A DNA stretch of 64,000 bases from Amycolatopsis sp. NBRC 101858 (GTDB lineage Bacteria > Actinomycetota > Actinomycetes > Mycobacteriales > Pseudonocardiaceae). The stretch covers positions 310,001 through 374,000 of the forward strand of contig NZ_BSTD01000001.1 in assembly GCF_030269325.1 (NCBI RefSeq). The letters run 5' to 3'. A model generated the notes under the pieces. That model was given only the letters and a program-made list of their open reading frames with translations. It made no database searches and was not told the DNA's origin. The translations under genes and the position numbers were made by a program. Numbering within the stretch: the stretch's first letter is position 1; each line of letters opens with the position of its first letter. Positions 16,361 through 24,251 of this stretch are shown piece by piece.

Positions 16361-17470
16361 TCAGGTGGTGCGGAGTACGAGGTGCGGGGTGAAGAGGGTG
16401 GTCGCGGGTTCGGCTTTGCCGCGCAGGATGGTCCGCAGCTGCCGCACGCACTCGGCGGCGACGTCGGCGATCGGCTGCGCGACGCTGCTCAGGCCGAGGA
16501 CGGAGGCGGTGGGGGTGTCATCGAAGCCGATGACGGCGGCGTCGGCACCGGGGCGGATGCCGCGGTCGCGCAGTTCGGCGGTGACGCCGAGGGCGAGCGA
16601 GTCACTGGCGCAGACGAACGCGGTGGGCGGGCCGGCGTCGGGCAGGCGCGCGGGGTGGCCCTCGCCGCTGGGCTGGTTCGCCGAACGGCCGCCTTCCTCG
16701 CTCCCGGCCGCCCCTGCGCTGCCGAGCGTGCCCGCCGAGCTGCCGCGCCCACCTGCGTCCAACAGCCGGGCCGCCGCCGAGCGGCCGCCCTCCACCCCGT
16801 CGTACACCGCGGCCTGCGGGCCCTCACCGAGCCCGGCCGCCGCGAGCCCCGCCGCCCAGCCCGCGCGGCGGTCGTCGCCGCTGCCCGATCCCTCGGGCCA
16901 GCCGACGAACGCGATCCTCCGGTGGCCCTGGCGGACCAGGTGGTCCGTGGCCAGCCGGGTGCCCGCCGCGCCGTCGACGTCGACCCACGGGTGGGTGTCC
17001 TCCGCCCCCCACGGCCGGCCGAACGTGACGAACGGCAGCTCGCGCTCGAGCAGCCAGCGGGTGCGCAGGTCGTCGTGGTGGGTGTTGGTCAGCACGAAAC
17101 CGTCGATCCCGACCGAGGCGATCAGGTCGGCGTACGCCCGGGTCTCGGCCTCGTCGTCCGCCGCGGTGAACAGCATGATCCGGTGGTCGTAGCGCTCGGC
17201 CGTCGCGGTCAGCGAGTGCAGGAACTGGTCGAGCACGACGCCGCTGACGCCGTTGCCCGACGGCGGGATGCACAGCCCGATGATCTGCGACCGCGTCGTG
17301 CGCATCTGCCGCGCCGCCGTGTTCGGGCGGTACCCCAGCCGCTCGATGGCCGCCAGCACGCGTTCGCGCGTCTCCGGGCTGACCACCTCGGGCGAGTTGA
17401 TCACGTTGGACACGGTCTGCCGCGACACCGCGGCCGCCTCGGCCACCGAGTTCAGCGTGGGCCGTCCCAT
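16361..17470 (-). CDS. LacI family regulator with low-complexity insert
   Basis: 369 residues, about 30 longer than usual. The N-terminal HTH and hinge are canonical (TLNSVAEAAAVSRQTVSNVINSP, then GYRPNTAARQMRTTRSQIIGL), followed by a periplasmic-binding-protein-like domain ending IGFDDTPTASVLGLSSVAQP. Residues of about 240-280 (bases 16631-16753) are a Gly/Ser/Ala/Glu-rich stretch with no counterpart in the fold, placed between the C-lobe helix and strand TAFVCASDSLALG. Autoregulation through TTGAACGTTCAA just upstream is likely, with control of the importer that follows and perhaps of the divergent glucosidase. Confidence 0.93.
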   Translation of the reverse strand: MGRPTLNSVAEAAAVSRQTVSNVINSPEVVSPETRERVLAAIERLGYRPNTAARQMRTTRSQIIGLCIPPSGNGVSGVVLDQFLHSLTATAERYDHRIMLFTAADDEAETRAYADLIASVGIDGFVLTNTHHDDLRTRWLLERELPFVTFGRPWGAEDTHPWVDVDGAAGTRLATDHLVRQGHRRIAFVGWPEGSGSGDDRRAGWAAGLAAAGLGEGPQAAVYDGVEGGRSAAARLLDAGGRGSSAGTLGSAGAAGSEEGGRSANQPSGEGHPARLPDAGPPTAFVCASDSLALGVTAELRDRGIRPGADAAVIGFDDTPTASVLGLSSVAQPIADVAAECVRQLRTILRGKAEPATTLFTPHLVLRTT

Positions 17471-17482
17471 GTCGCCTCCGTT

Positions 17483-17494
17483 TTGAACGTTCAA
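17483..17494. promoter_or_regulatory. LacI-type operator palindrome
   Basis: TTGAACGTTCAA is a perfect 12-bp palindrome with the central CG typical of LacI-family operators. It starts 13 bases upstream of the lacI ATG and so would block the lacI-importer operon. Confidence 0.7.
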
Positions 17495-17546
17495 CTCGCG
17501 GCTACTCTGAACCCGTGGCGCTGAGCTGTCAAGACCTCGAATCCAG

Positions 17547-17582
17547 TTGACATTCTTTCGTTTGATCGATCCAATCGTAGTC
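17547..17582 (+). promoter_or_regulatory. Promoter of glucosidase, probably leaderless
   Basis: TTGACA at 17547-17552 matches the -35 consensus; 17 bases later TCCAAT (17570-17575) is a weak -10. Transcription would then begin at or next to the ATG at 17583, and no ribosome-binding site is present, so the mRNA may be leaderless. An eight-base palindrome GATCGATC lies between the two boxes. Confidence 0.5.
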
Positions 17583-19610
17583 ATGGCCGACCTCCAGCCC
17601 CTTCTCCACGACCTCGCGATCGCCCTGCACGCGCCGACCGTCGTCCTGTCCGGCCGCGACGGGCAGATCCGCGGCGGCGGCACGCAGGGCCTCCTGCACG
17701 GGGACCTGCGGCTGCTCAGCGAAGCCGTCGTGACGGTCGACGGCGACGAGCCGGAGGCCATCGGCAGCGACGAACCGGGCGCCGACCACGCGCGGTTCAC
17801 CGGGCTGCTGCGCCGGCTCGGCAGCCCCGGGCCCGATCCGACGGTGTGGCTGCGGCGCGACCGCCGCGTCACGGCGTCCGGGATGAGCGAAGAGATGGAA
17901 CTCGTCTCGACGGACGGGGTGAGCCGGCGCTGCGTCGTGGAAGTGGTGCTGGCGGCCGACTTCGCGCCGATCGACGAGATCAAGTCGGGCGGCCGCCGCC
18001 CGCCGGTGGCCCCGGACGGCACGCGGTGGGCCGCGGACTCCGCGACGGCCGAGGTGACGGCCGAGGGCGCCGAAGCCGTCGCCGACGGTCCCCGCGTCCG
18101 GCTGCGCTGGACGGTGGAGGCGCCGGCCACGCTGCGCTGGTCACTGCGGGTTTCCGACGAACGCGCGTTGTTCGTGCCGGCCGGCACCCGGCTGCCGCGC
18201 CCGGCGGTGCACGCCGACGACCGCCGGCTCACCGCGTTGCTGGACCGCGCCCTCGACGACCTCGACGGCCTCCTGCTCGCCGAGCGCGACCACCCCGGCG
18301 ACGCGTTCGCCGGCGCCGGCGCGCCCTGGTTCCTCACGCTGTTCGGGCGCGACAGCCTCTGGGCCGCGCGGCTCGCGTTGCCGCTCTCGGTCGACGTCGC
18401 ACTCGGCACGCTCCGGACGCTCGCCCGGGCGCAGGGCACCCGGCACGACCCGGCGACGGGCGAGGCGCCGGGCAAGATCCTGCACGAGCGGCGCCGGGAC
18501 GTCTTCGAGACGATCGGTGGCGCTTCGCTGCCCGCCGAGTACTACGGGACCGTCGACGCGACCGCGTTGTGGGTCTGCCTGCTGCACGACGCCTGGCGCT
18601 GGGGCCTGCCCGAGGACGAGGTCCGCGACCTGCTGCCGACCTTGCGGTTCGCGTTGTCCTGGATCACCGGCGCCGCGGATTCCGACGGCGACGGGTTCGC
18701 CGAGTACCGCGACGAGAGCGGCCACGGCCTGGCCAACCAGGGCTGGAAGGACTCCGGGGACGCCGTCCGCTTCCACGACGGTGAGCAGGCGAAACCGCCG
18801 ATCGCCCTCGCTGAAGTCCAGGCGTACCAGCACGAAGCCGTCGTGCGCGCGGCCGAGTTGCTGACGGCTCTCGGCGAAGCTTCCGACGGTCTTCCCGAGT
18901 GGGCGTCGGCCTTGCGGACCCGGTTCCGCGACCGGTTCTGGGTGTCCACTTCGGACGGTCACTACCCGGCTTTGGCCCTGGACGGCGACAAGCGGCCGGT
19001 GGACGCCCTGACGAGCAACATCGGCCACCTCCTCGGCACCGGCCTGCTGTCCGCCCCGGAAAGCTCGGCGATCGGGGCCCTGCTGCTGGACCCCGCGCTG
19101 GCGTCCGGGTTCGGCCTGCGCACGATGAGCGCAGCCTCGGGCGGCTACTCGCCGTTGAGCTACCACTGCGGCTCGGTCTGGCCGCACGACACGGCGGTCG
19201 TCATCCGCGGCCTGCAGCGGTCGGGGCAGGGTTCGCGTGCGGCTTCCCTGGCCACCCAACTGCTTTCGGCCGCCCCGGCGTTCGGCTACCGGCTGCCGGA
19301 GCTGTTCTCCGGACACGACGTCGCGGAGACGTCGTCGCCCCTCCCCTACCCGGCGTCGTGCCGGCCCCAGGCGTGGTCGGCGGCGGCCGCGGTGAGCCTG
19401 CTCATGGCGTTCCTCGGCTTGGACGTCGACGTTCCCGCCCGGACGGTCACCCTGGACCCGCCCCGGCCGAGCCCGGTCGGGGCGCTGCGGGTCCAGGGCC
19501 TGCCACTGGCCGGGTCCACTTTGGACGTCACGATCGACGCGGCCGGCGAAGTGACGGAGTTGCGGCTGCCCCCGGGTTTCTCAGTCCTTCCGGAACGGTC
19601 CGACGAGTAG
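17583..19610 (+). CDS. Glycogen-debranching-type amylo-alpha-1,6-glucosidase family protein
   Basis: 675 residues, cytoplasmic. The N-terminal about 210 residues form the beta-rich bis-GDE_N domain (VVLSGRDGQIRGGGTQGLLHGDLRLLSE); the rest is an (alpha/alpha)6 barrel seen in PWFLTLFGRDSLWAARLALPL, LPAEYYGTVDATALWVCLLHDAW, DGFAEYRDESGHGLANQGWKDSGDA and YSPLSYHCGSVWPHDTAVV, where the acidic catalytic residues of this hydrolase clan lie. It probably trims glycosides brought in by the divergent ABC importer. Start at 17583 is preferred over an in-frame TTG that is part of the -35 box. Confidence 0.88.
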   Translation: MADLQPLLHDLAIALHAPTVVLSGRDGQIRGGGTQGLLHGDLRLLSEAVVTVDGDEPEAIGSDEPGADHARFTGLLRRLGSPGPDPTVWLRRDRRVTASGMSEEMELVSTDGVSRRCVVEVVLAADFAPIDEIKSGGRRPPVAPDGTRWAADSATAEVTAEGAEAVADGPRVRLRWTVEAPATLRWSLRVSDERALFVPAGTRLPRPAVHADDRRLTALLDRALDDLDGLLLAERDHPGDAFAGAGAPWFLTLFGRDSLWAARLALPLSVDVALGTLRTLARAQGTRHDPATGEAPGKILHERRRDVFETIGGASLPAEYYGTVDATALWVCLLHDAWRWGLPEDEVRDLLPTLRFALSWITGAADSDGDGFAEYRDESGHGLANQGWKDSGDAVRFHDGEQAKPPIALAEVQAYQHEAVVRAAELLTALGEASDGLPEWASALRTRFRDRFWVSTSDGHYPALALDGDKRPVDALTSNIGHLLGTGLLSAPESSAIGALLLDPALASGFGLRTMSAASGGYSPLSYHCGSVWPHDTAVVIRGLQRSGQGSRAASLATQLLSAAPAFGYRLPELFSGHDVAETSSPLPYPASCRPQAWSAAAAVSLLMAFLGLDVDVPARTVTLDPPRPSPVGALRVQGLPLAGSTLDVTIDAAGEVTELRLPPGFSVLPERSDE

Positions 19611-20264
19611 GAAGGGCACGCCGAACAGGCCGGTGCCGGGCCGCATCGGGCGCAGTTCGACCTCGGTGTAGGCGCCGAACAGCCGGCGCAGCTCGTCCGG
19701 CGTGTACGCGAGGCCGCCGTGGAGACTGCGGTCGCGGTAGAGCTGGGCGTCCGGGACTTCGCTGCCGGAGCCGGGATCGCGGGTGCCGGCGGCGAAGCAC
19801 GCGAGGCCGAAGTGGCCACCCGGTTTCAGGTGCCGCTCCAGCAGGGCCAGGTAGCTGATCCGCCGGTGCGGCGCGAGGTGGTGCAGGCAGCCCGAGTCGT
19901 AGATCAGGTCGTAGGTCTCGTGCGGCAGGCCCATGGCGAAGATGTCGGCCTGGTGGAAGCGGACGCCGGTGCCGCGTTCGGTCGCCCAGGCGATCGCGGC
20001 GGGCGACCGGTCGACGGCGTCCACGTCGTAGCCGGCTTCGGCGAGCCTCCGCGCGTTGCGCCCGGGCCCGCAGCCCAGTTCCAGCGCGCGGCCCCCGGTC
20101 AGCGGCCCTTCGCGGAGCCAGGCGTCGAGGTTCTCGTCGGGCTGGTCGGCGAAGAACGGGACGGGCCGGTCGCGGTCCTCGTAGAAGCCGTCCCACTCGA
20201 TGTCTTCGAAGAGGCCGTCCAGGATCCGCAGGAGGTCTTCGACCGACCGGACGTCCCGGTTCAC
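19581..20264 (-). CDS. Class I SAM-dependent methyltransferase
   Basis: 227 residues with motif I LELGCGPGRNARRLAEAGYDVDAVDRSPAAIAWA, an acidic motif II, the segment YDLIYDSGCLHHLAPHRRISYLALLERHLKPGGHFGL, and a C-terminal YTPDELRRLFG cap. The closest feel is small-molecule detoxifying methyltransferases such as the TPMT/tellurite family. The GTG start overlaps the SRPBCC stop. Its last 30 bases overlap the glucosidase gene antisense. Confidence 0.88.
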   Translation of the reverse strand: MNRDVRSVEDLLRILDGLFEDIEWDGFYEDRDRPVPFFADQPDENLDAWLREGPLTGGRALELGCGPGRNARRLAEAGYDVDAVDRSPAAIAWATERGTGVRFHQADIFAMGLPHETYDLIYDSGCLHHLAPHRRISYLALLERHLKPGGHFGLACFAAGTRDPGSGSEVPDAQLYRDRSLHGGLAYTPDELRRLFGAYTEVELRPMRPGTGLFGVPFLLVGPFRKD

Positions 20265-20665
20265 GCTTCGACGCGCTCTCGCACGGTCTTCAGTTCCTGG
20301 TCGACGACCGTCATCTGCGCGTCGACCGCCGCCGGGTCGGTTCCCGCGGGGAAGAAGAGGCTGAAGATGAGTTCGGCGCCGGTCAGGTTGGGCACGACGC
20401 GCGCGAAGAGGCCGAGGTTCGGGGCGTCGGCACTGACGAAGTCGACGACACCGTGGTCCTTCGCGACCTTGACGGCGACTCGCCGCGGCCCGGTCTCGTC
20501 GGGGATCCGCCAGACGTCGCCGTGTTCGTGCTCGACGGCCGGCGCGAAGCCGGGCGCCCACTCGGGCAGGTGACGGGCGTCGGAGAGGTAGTCGAAGACA
20601 CGGTCGGGCTTCGCGGTGAGGGTGATCGTGCGCGTCTCGGCGCGCCCTGTCTCGATTGATGTCAT
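20261..20665 (-). CDS. SRPBCC/START-like small-molecule-binding protein
   Basis: 134 residues with a helix-grip pattern: TITLTAKPDRVFDYLSDARHLPEWAPGF at the N-terminus and a long C-terminal helix DQELKTVRERVEA. Members bind hydrophobic ligands or serve as polyketide aromatases; no catalytic signature identifies a role. It is the first gene of a two-gene operon with the methyltransferase and is divergent from marR. Confidence 0.85.
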   Translation of the reverse strand: MTSIETGRAETRTITLTAKPDRVFDYLSDARHLPEWAPGFAPAVEHEHGDVWRIPDETGPRRVAVKVAKDHGVVDFVSADAPNLGLFARVVPNLTGAELIFSLFFPAGTDPAAVDAQMTVVDQELKTVRERVEA

Positions 20666-20675
20666 GCCGGAAACG

Positions 20676-20691
20676 ATACGCACCTGCGTAT
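20676..20691. promoter_or_regulatory. Candidate MarR operator
   Basis: ATACGCA and TGCGTAT form a perfect 7-bp inverted repeat around CC, in the 53-base gap between the divergent SRPBCC and marR genes. MarR dimers bind sites of this size; a partial further copy (ACGCGTAAGAT) lies at 20701-20711. Confidence 0.55.
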
Positions 20692-20718
20692 GATTTGTCC
20701 ACGCGTAAGATCTGGCCG

Positions 20719-21129
20719 GTGAGCGAGGATCTCGGAGCGTTGTGCGCCGGAGCGGCCCGCGTGCTGGCCGAGGCCGAGCGCCCGGTGCTGGAGGAGCACG
20801 GGCTCTCGATGTGGCAGTACGTGGTGCTGTCGGCCCTGTCCCCGGGGGCGGCGCCGAGCCAGCTGGTGTTGGCCCAGCAGATCCACTACGACAAGACGCG
20901 GTTGATCGCCCTGCTGGACGGGTTGGTCGCGGAGGGGCTGGTGAGCCGCTCGCCCGACCCGTCGGACCGGCGGGCCCGGGTGGTGCGGTTGACGCCGCTC
21001 GGGGTAGGCCGTCATGCCGCGGTGCGCGACGCGATCCGGGTGGTGGAGGAGGAGTTGCTGGCGGGGATGACCACCGAGGAGCGGCGGGTGTTGCGGGCGG
21101 GGTTGGCACACCTGGCCCACTCGGACTGA
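20719..21129 (+). CDS. MarR family regulator
   Basis: 136 residues with the MarR winged helix: LSMWQYVVLSALSPGAAPSQLVLAQQIHYDKTRLIALLDGLVAEGLVSRSPDPSDRRARVVRLTPLG, including the DxRxR wing. The GTG at 20719 is chosen as start; upstream in-frame codons run into the operator. Divergent from the SRPBCC-methyltransferase operon, which it probably represses until a ligand binds. Confidence 0.9.
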   Translation: MSEDLGALCAGAARVLAEAERPVLEEHGLSMWQYVVLSALSPGAAPSQLVLAQQIHYDKTRLIALLDGLVAEGLVSRSPDPSDRRARVVRLTPLGVGRHAAVRDAIRVVEEELLAGMTTEERRVLRAGLAHLAHSD

Positions 21130-21175
21130 CCAGTGCCGCTGTCACGTTTCACCCGTCGCGGGCGACTTCATCGTC

Positions 21176-22171
21176 GTGAACGCGGAGAAAGGCCGGACCG
21201 GTGAGGATGGCCGGTGGTGGCTGGCGAAGAGGGTAACTGCCGCAATGGTGTTCGGCCTGATCGCGGCCGGCCTCGTGCTCAGCCCGCTCGGCCGGGGCAT
21301 GTCCGACCAGCTCACCACCGCCGTACTCGCCTTCGTCGGAGCGTTGGTGACCTTCACCGCGACCGTCATCGGCTTTTCGGTACAGCGTCAGGCGCAAGTC
21401 AAGCAGAACCGCCAGTTCGAACTGGACGCGGCGATGCGAGCGGGCCGGCTGATCGCACCGGAGGACGGCTCTTCGGCCAGCCCGTCCGCGCTGGCATCGG
21501 GACTGGTGGCACTGACCAACCTCAACCAGGCCGAGCTGGCCGTTTCCCTGCTGGTCGACCTGTGGTCCGTCCGGGTCGCCGATGACGGCAAGCGCCAGGA
21601 CAACGACCGGTGCCAGGTGGCCAACGAAATCGCGATCCTGGTGATCAACGGCGCCCTGTCCGCGGACTGCCGCAACGCTCAGCTGATGGCCGCCGAACTC
21701 CTGTGCCGGAACGCGACCAGGCTGACCGCCACCCAGTCCCTGCACTGGCCGGCCGTGATCGACGGCTGCTGGCGAGAGGAGTTCGGCAAACGCACCAAAC
21801 TCCTCCTCGTCGAAGCGCTGGTGAACATGACCACGTGCCCGGGAAAACCCGCGAACGAAGCGGCGCTGAGATCGGTCGCGGTGCGGCTTCACGGCGTCTC
21901 CACGGACCCTGAAATCAAAGTCAAAGCCTGCGTCGGCAAGCTCATCAAGGCCCTGCTCCCCGCGTTGAAACGGTGCAAGAGCAAGGAGTTCGCCCAGGGC
22001 GGTGTCATGGTGACCATCGAACAGCTCATACGAGCGGCCGACTACCCGCCGGACAATCCGGACGGCTACCTCAGCGAACTTTCGGACTGCCTCGCCGAAC
22101 GCCTTCGCGAATGGGCTGAAGACGCGACCGGCATTCCGACAGACCCGGGTTGCCTGGCCACCGCCGGTTAG
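21176..22171 (+). CDS. Unknown membrane-anchored protein
   Basis: 331 residues, not recognised. Two membrane helices lie near the N-terminus (about residues 22-38 and 46-68: VTAAMVFGLIAAGLVLSPL and TTAVLAFVGALVTFTATVIGF), followed by a helical, soluble, cytoplasmic-looking domain with six or more cysteines and basic patches (KVKACVGKLIKALLPALKRCKSKEF). The G+C and codon choice are somewhat lower than in neighbours (more AAA, GAA and AAG-rich stretches). The start is a GTG with weak upstream AGG. It stands alone between marR and a convergent glycosidase gene. Confidence 0.7.
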   Translation: MNAEKGRTGEDGRWWLAKRVTAAMVFGLIAAGLVLSPLGRGMSDQLTTAVLAFVGALVTFTATVIGFSVQRQAQVKQNRQFELDAAMRAGRLIAPEDGSSASPSALASGLVALTNLNQAELAVSLLVDLWSVRVADDGKRQDNDRCQVANEIAILVINGALSADCRNAQLMAAELLCRNATRLTATQSLHWPAVIDGCWREEFGKRTKLLLVEALVNMTTCPGKPANEAALRSVAVRLHGVSTDPEIKVKACVGKLIKALLPALKRCKSKEFAQGGVMVTIEQLIRAADYPPDNPDGYLSELSDCLAERLREWAEDATGIPTDPGCLATAG

Positions 22172-22205
22172 CGGGTGGCAAGCGAACCTGCCACCCGCGC
22201 CACCG

Positions 22206-24170
22206 TCAGCCCACCGAACAGAGCGTCCCGTTCAGCCTGAACGCCGTCGGCAGGATGTTCGGCCCGCCATAATCCGCCACGAACCCGACATCCACACCAC
22301 CCGCCAACGACCCCGATGAAATCACCTTCACCGCCGCACCTTCCTGCGTCCACGTCCCGTTCCAGCCGCTCGTCACCCGCTGTCGCGCCGTCGGCCACGA
22401 GAACGTCAACGTCCAGTCCGTCGTCGGATCCGTGGACACCACGTGGATCCCGCCGACGAACCCGCTCGCCCAGTCGTTCACGTCCGTCAGCCGCACCGTG
22501 CAACTGCTCGCGGCCGGCGCGCCCGTCGTCAGTGTCAACGGCGGGGACGCCCACGACACGTTCCCCGCCGCGTCGCGCGCCAGGACGTTCACCGTGTAAC
22601 GCGTTCCCGGAAGCAGGTTCCGCACCGTCAACGACGTCGCCGTCGTCTCGCCCCACTGGCCGCCCTCCTGCCGGTACACCTCGTACTTCACGCCGGACGC
22701 CGACGGTGGCCAGCTGATCGTCGCCGTCGTGTCGGTCGTCGTCGCGGTCGGCTGCCCCGGGGCCGCGACCCCGACCGGAGCCGCCGCAGGATGCAGCACC
22801 ACCGTCGTCAGCGAGTACGGCGGCAGCGTCCGGTCCCACGACGTCGCGCGGGTGATCGACGATGCGCCGTTCGTGAAGGTGAACACCTCGGCGACAGAAC
22901 CTGCGTAGTCCACCGTCACCGCCCGAGCCGACGAAGGATCCTTGTTCACCAGCAGCACCGCGAGATCCCCGTCCGGACGGCGGACCGCGTGCACGTCGAG
23001 CAGCGGGTCGTCCGCACTGGCTCGCACGAACTGGTCGCCGGGACGCGCGAACGCGCTCAGCATCTTCAGCCCGTAATAGGGCGCGAACGGCGTGTTCAGC
23101 GCGGGCTCGCAACCACCGTCGAGACACGTCGCACTGGACAGCAGGCCGTAGTCACCGTAGTCCGGGTAGCCGGCCACTGTGGACAGTGCGGTCCCGCCGT
23201 TGTGCGTGTCCCACCAGTCGACCGTGAACACGCCGTTCTCCAGCAGGGACGCGTACGCCTCGGCCGCGAACAGCGCGCCCGGCTGGGTGTTCATGCCGAT
23301 CGGCGTGTTCGTCTCCGTCAGGGCGATGCCGAGCGGCCGGCCCGCGTACCGCGTGATCTGGTCGCGCGCCAGGTAGATCATGTCGTCCACCTGCTCGGTC
23401 TTGGAAAGCGCTTCCGCGGCCGTCGACCCACCCGGGTACCAGTGCAGCACGACGAAGTCGACGTGCGGGCCCGCGATCGACAGCACCGTCTGGTTCCACG
23501 TGCCGGTGTCGCCCGCGCCGACGATGCCGTCCGGCCAGTTCGCCGGCGTCGTGAGCACCGCGCCGATCTTCACCGACGGGTCGGCGGCCTTCATCGCGTC
23601 GGCGTAGGCCACGACGCCCGCGGCGTACGCGGCCGGGCTCTTGTCCTCGTGGTCGTCGGCCTCCCAGTTCGCACCGTAGTGGCCGTTGCCGTACAGCTCG
23701 TTGCCGATCTCCCAGTACTTGACGCCGTAACCCTTCGTGACGTTCGCGTACCGCACCCAGTCCGCGGCCTCCTGCGGCGTCCCGGTGCCGTAGTTGGCGA
23801 TGACGATCGGCTGCGCGCCGGCCCGTCTCACCCCGCCCATGAACGTGTCGAAGTCCGTGCCGGGCGCCACGTAGCCGCCCGGCGCGGTGTTGTCCTTCCA
23901 GTGGTAGATGTCGCCGTAGGAGCCGCCGGGGTAGCGCATCGCGGCGACCCCGGCGGCGCCGAACAGGTCGGCCACGGCATCGGTGCCGAGCTGGCTGTCC
24001 CACACCGCGTGGTTGACGCCGAGGGCGGTGTCCGGCACGGTGGCCAGCCCCGCTCGCGCGTCGACCGTCACGGTCGCTTCGGGCGGAGTCGCCGCGGCCG
24101 CCGCCGGCACGGCCGCCACGAGCACGGCGGCCACCGGCCACGCTGCCCAGCGCAGACGTCGAGCTGTCAT
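22206..24170 (-). CDS. Secreted glycoside hydrolase (arabinofuranosidase-like) with FN3 and CBM2
   Basis: 654 residues. A Sec signal peptide covers about residues 1-27 (ending AAAAATPP). The catalytic part is a clan GH-A type barrel: WEIGNELYGNG supplies the acid/base Glu158 and ALTETNTPIG the nucleophile Glu286, an arrangement like GH51/GH39-type alpha-L-arabinofuranosidases. A beta-sandwich follows to about 465, then a fibronectin III domain (about 468-555) and a C-terminal CBM2 (about 558-654) with WASGFVGG, an SGWNGTW segment and flanking cysteines. It should act on plant-wall polysaccharide bound to cellulose or xylan. The exact family is uncertain. Transcription is probably under a CebR-like repressor site upstream. 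Confidence 0.88.
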   Translation of the reverse strand: MTARRLRWAAWPVAAVLVAAVPAAAAATPPEATVTVDARAGLATVPDTALGVNHAVWDSQLGTDAVADLFGAAGVAAMRYPGGSYGDIYHWKDNTAPGGYVAPGTDFDTFMGGVRRAGAQPIVIANYGTGTPQEAADWVRYANVTKGYGVKYWEIGNELYGNGHYGANWEADDHEDKSPAAYAAGVVAYADAMKAADPSVKIGAVLTTPANWPDGIVGAGDTGTWNQTVLSIAGPHVDFVVLHWYPGGSTAAEALSKTEQVDDMIYLARDQITRYAGRPLGIALTETNTPIGMNTQPGALFAAEAYASLLENGVFTVDWWDTHNGGTALSTVAGYPDYGDYGLLSSATCLDGGCEPALNTPFAPYYGLKMLSAFARPGDQFVRASADDPLLDVHAVRRPDGDLAVLLVNKDPSSARAVTVDYAGSVAEVFTFTNGASSITRATSWDRTLPPYSLTTVVLHPAAAPVGVAAPGQPTATTTDTTATISWPPSASGVKYEVYRQEGGQWGETTATSLTVRNLLPGTRYTVNVLARDAAGNVSWASPPLTLTTGAPAASSCTVRLTDVNDWASGFVGGIHVVSTDPTTDWTLTFSWPTARQRVTSGWNGTWTQEGAAVKVISSGSLAGGVDVGFVADYGGPNILPTAFRLNGTLCSVG

Positions 24171-24207
24171 GGATCGTCCATCCTCACTCGTCGAGACGCA
24201 CGGATGG

Positions 24208-24223
24208 CTGAGAGCGCTCTCAG
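24208..24223. promoter_or_regulatory. CebR-like LacI operator
   Basis: A perfect 16-bp palindrome whose core TGAGAGCGCTCTCA differs in two symmetric positions from the Streptomyces CebR box TGGGAGCGCTCCCA. It starts 38 bases upstream of the glycosidase ATG, where a repressor would block initiation. CebR releases DNA on cello-oligosaccharides, which fits a CBM2-bearing enzyme. Confidence 0.75.
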
Positions 24224-24251
24224 AGCAGAGAACCAGTGTGCGGCCCGGAAG

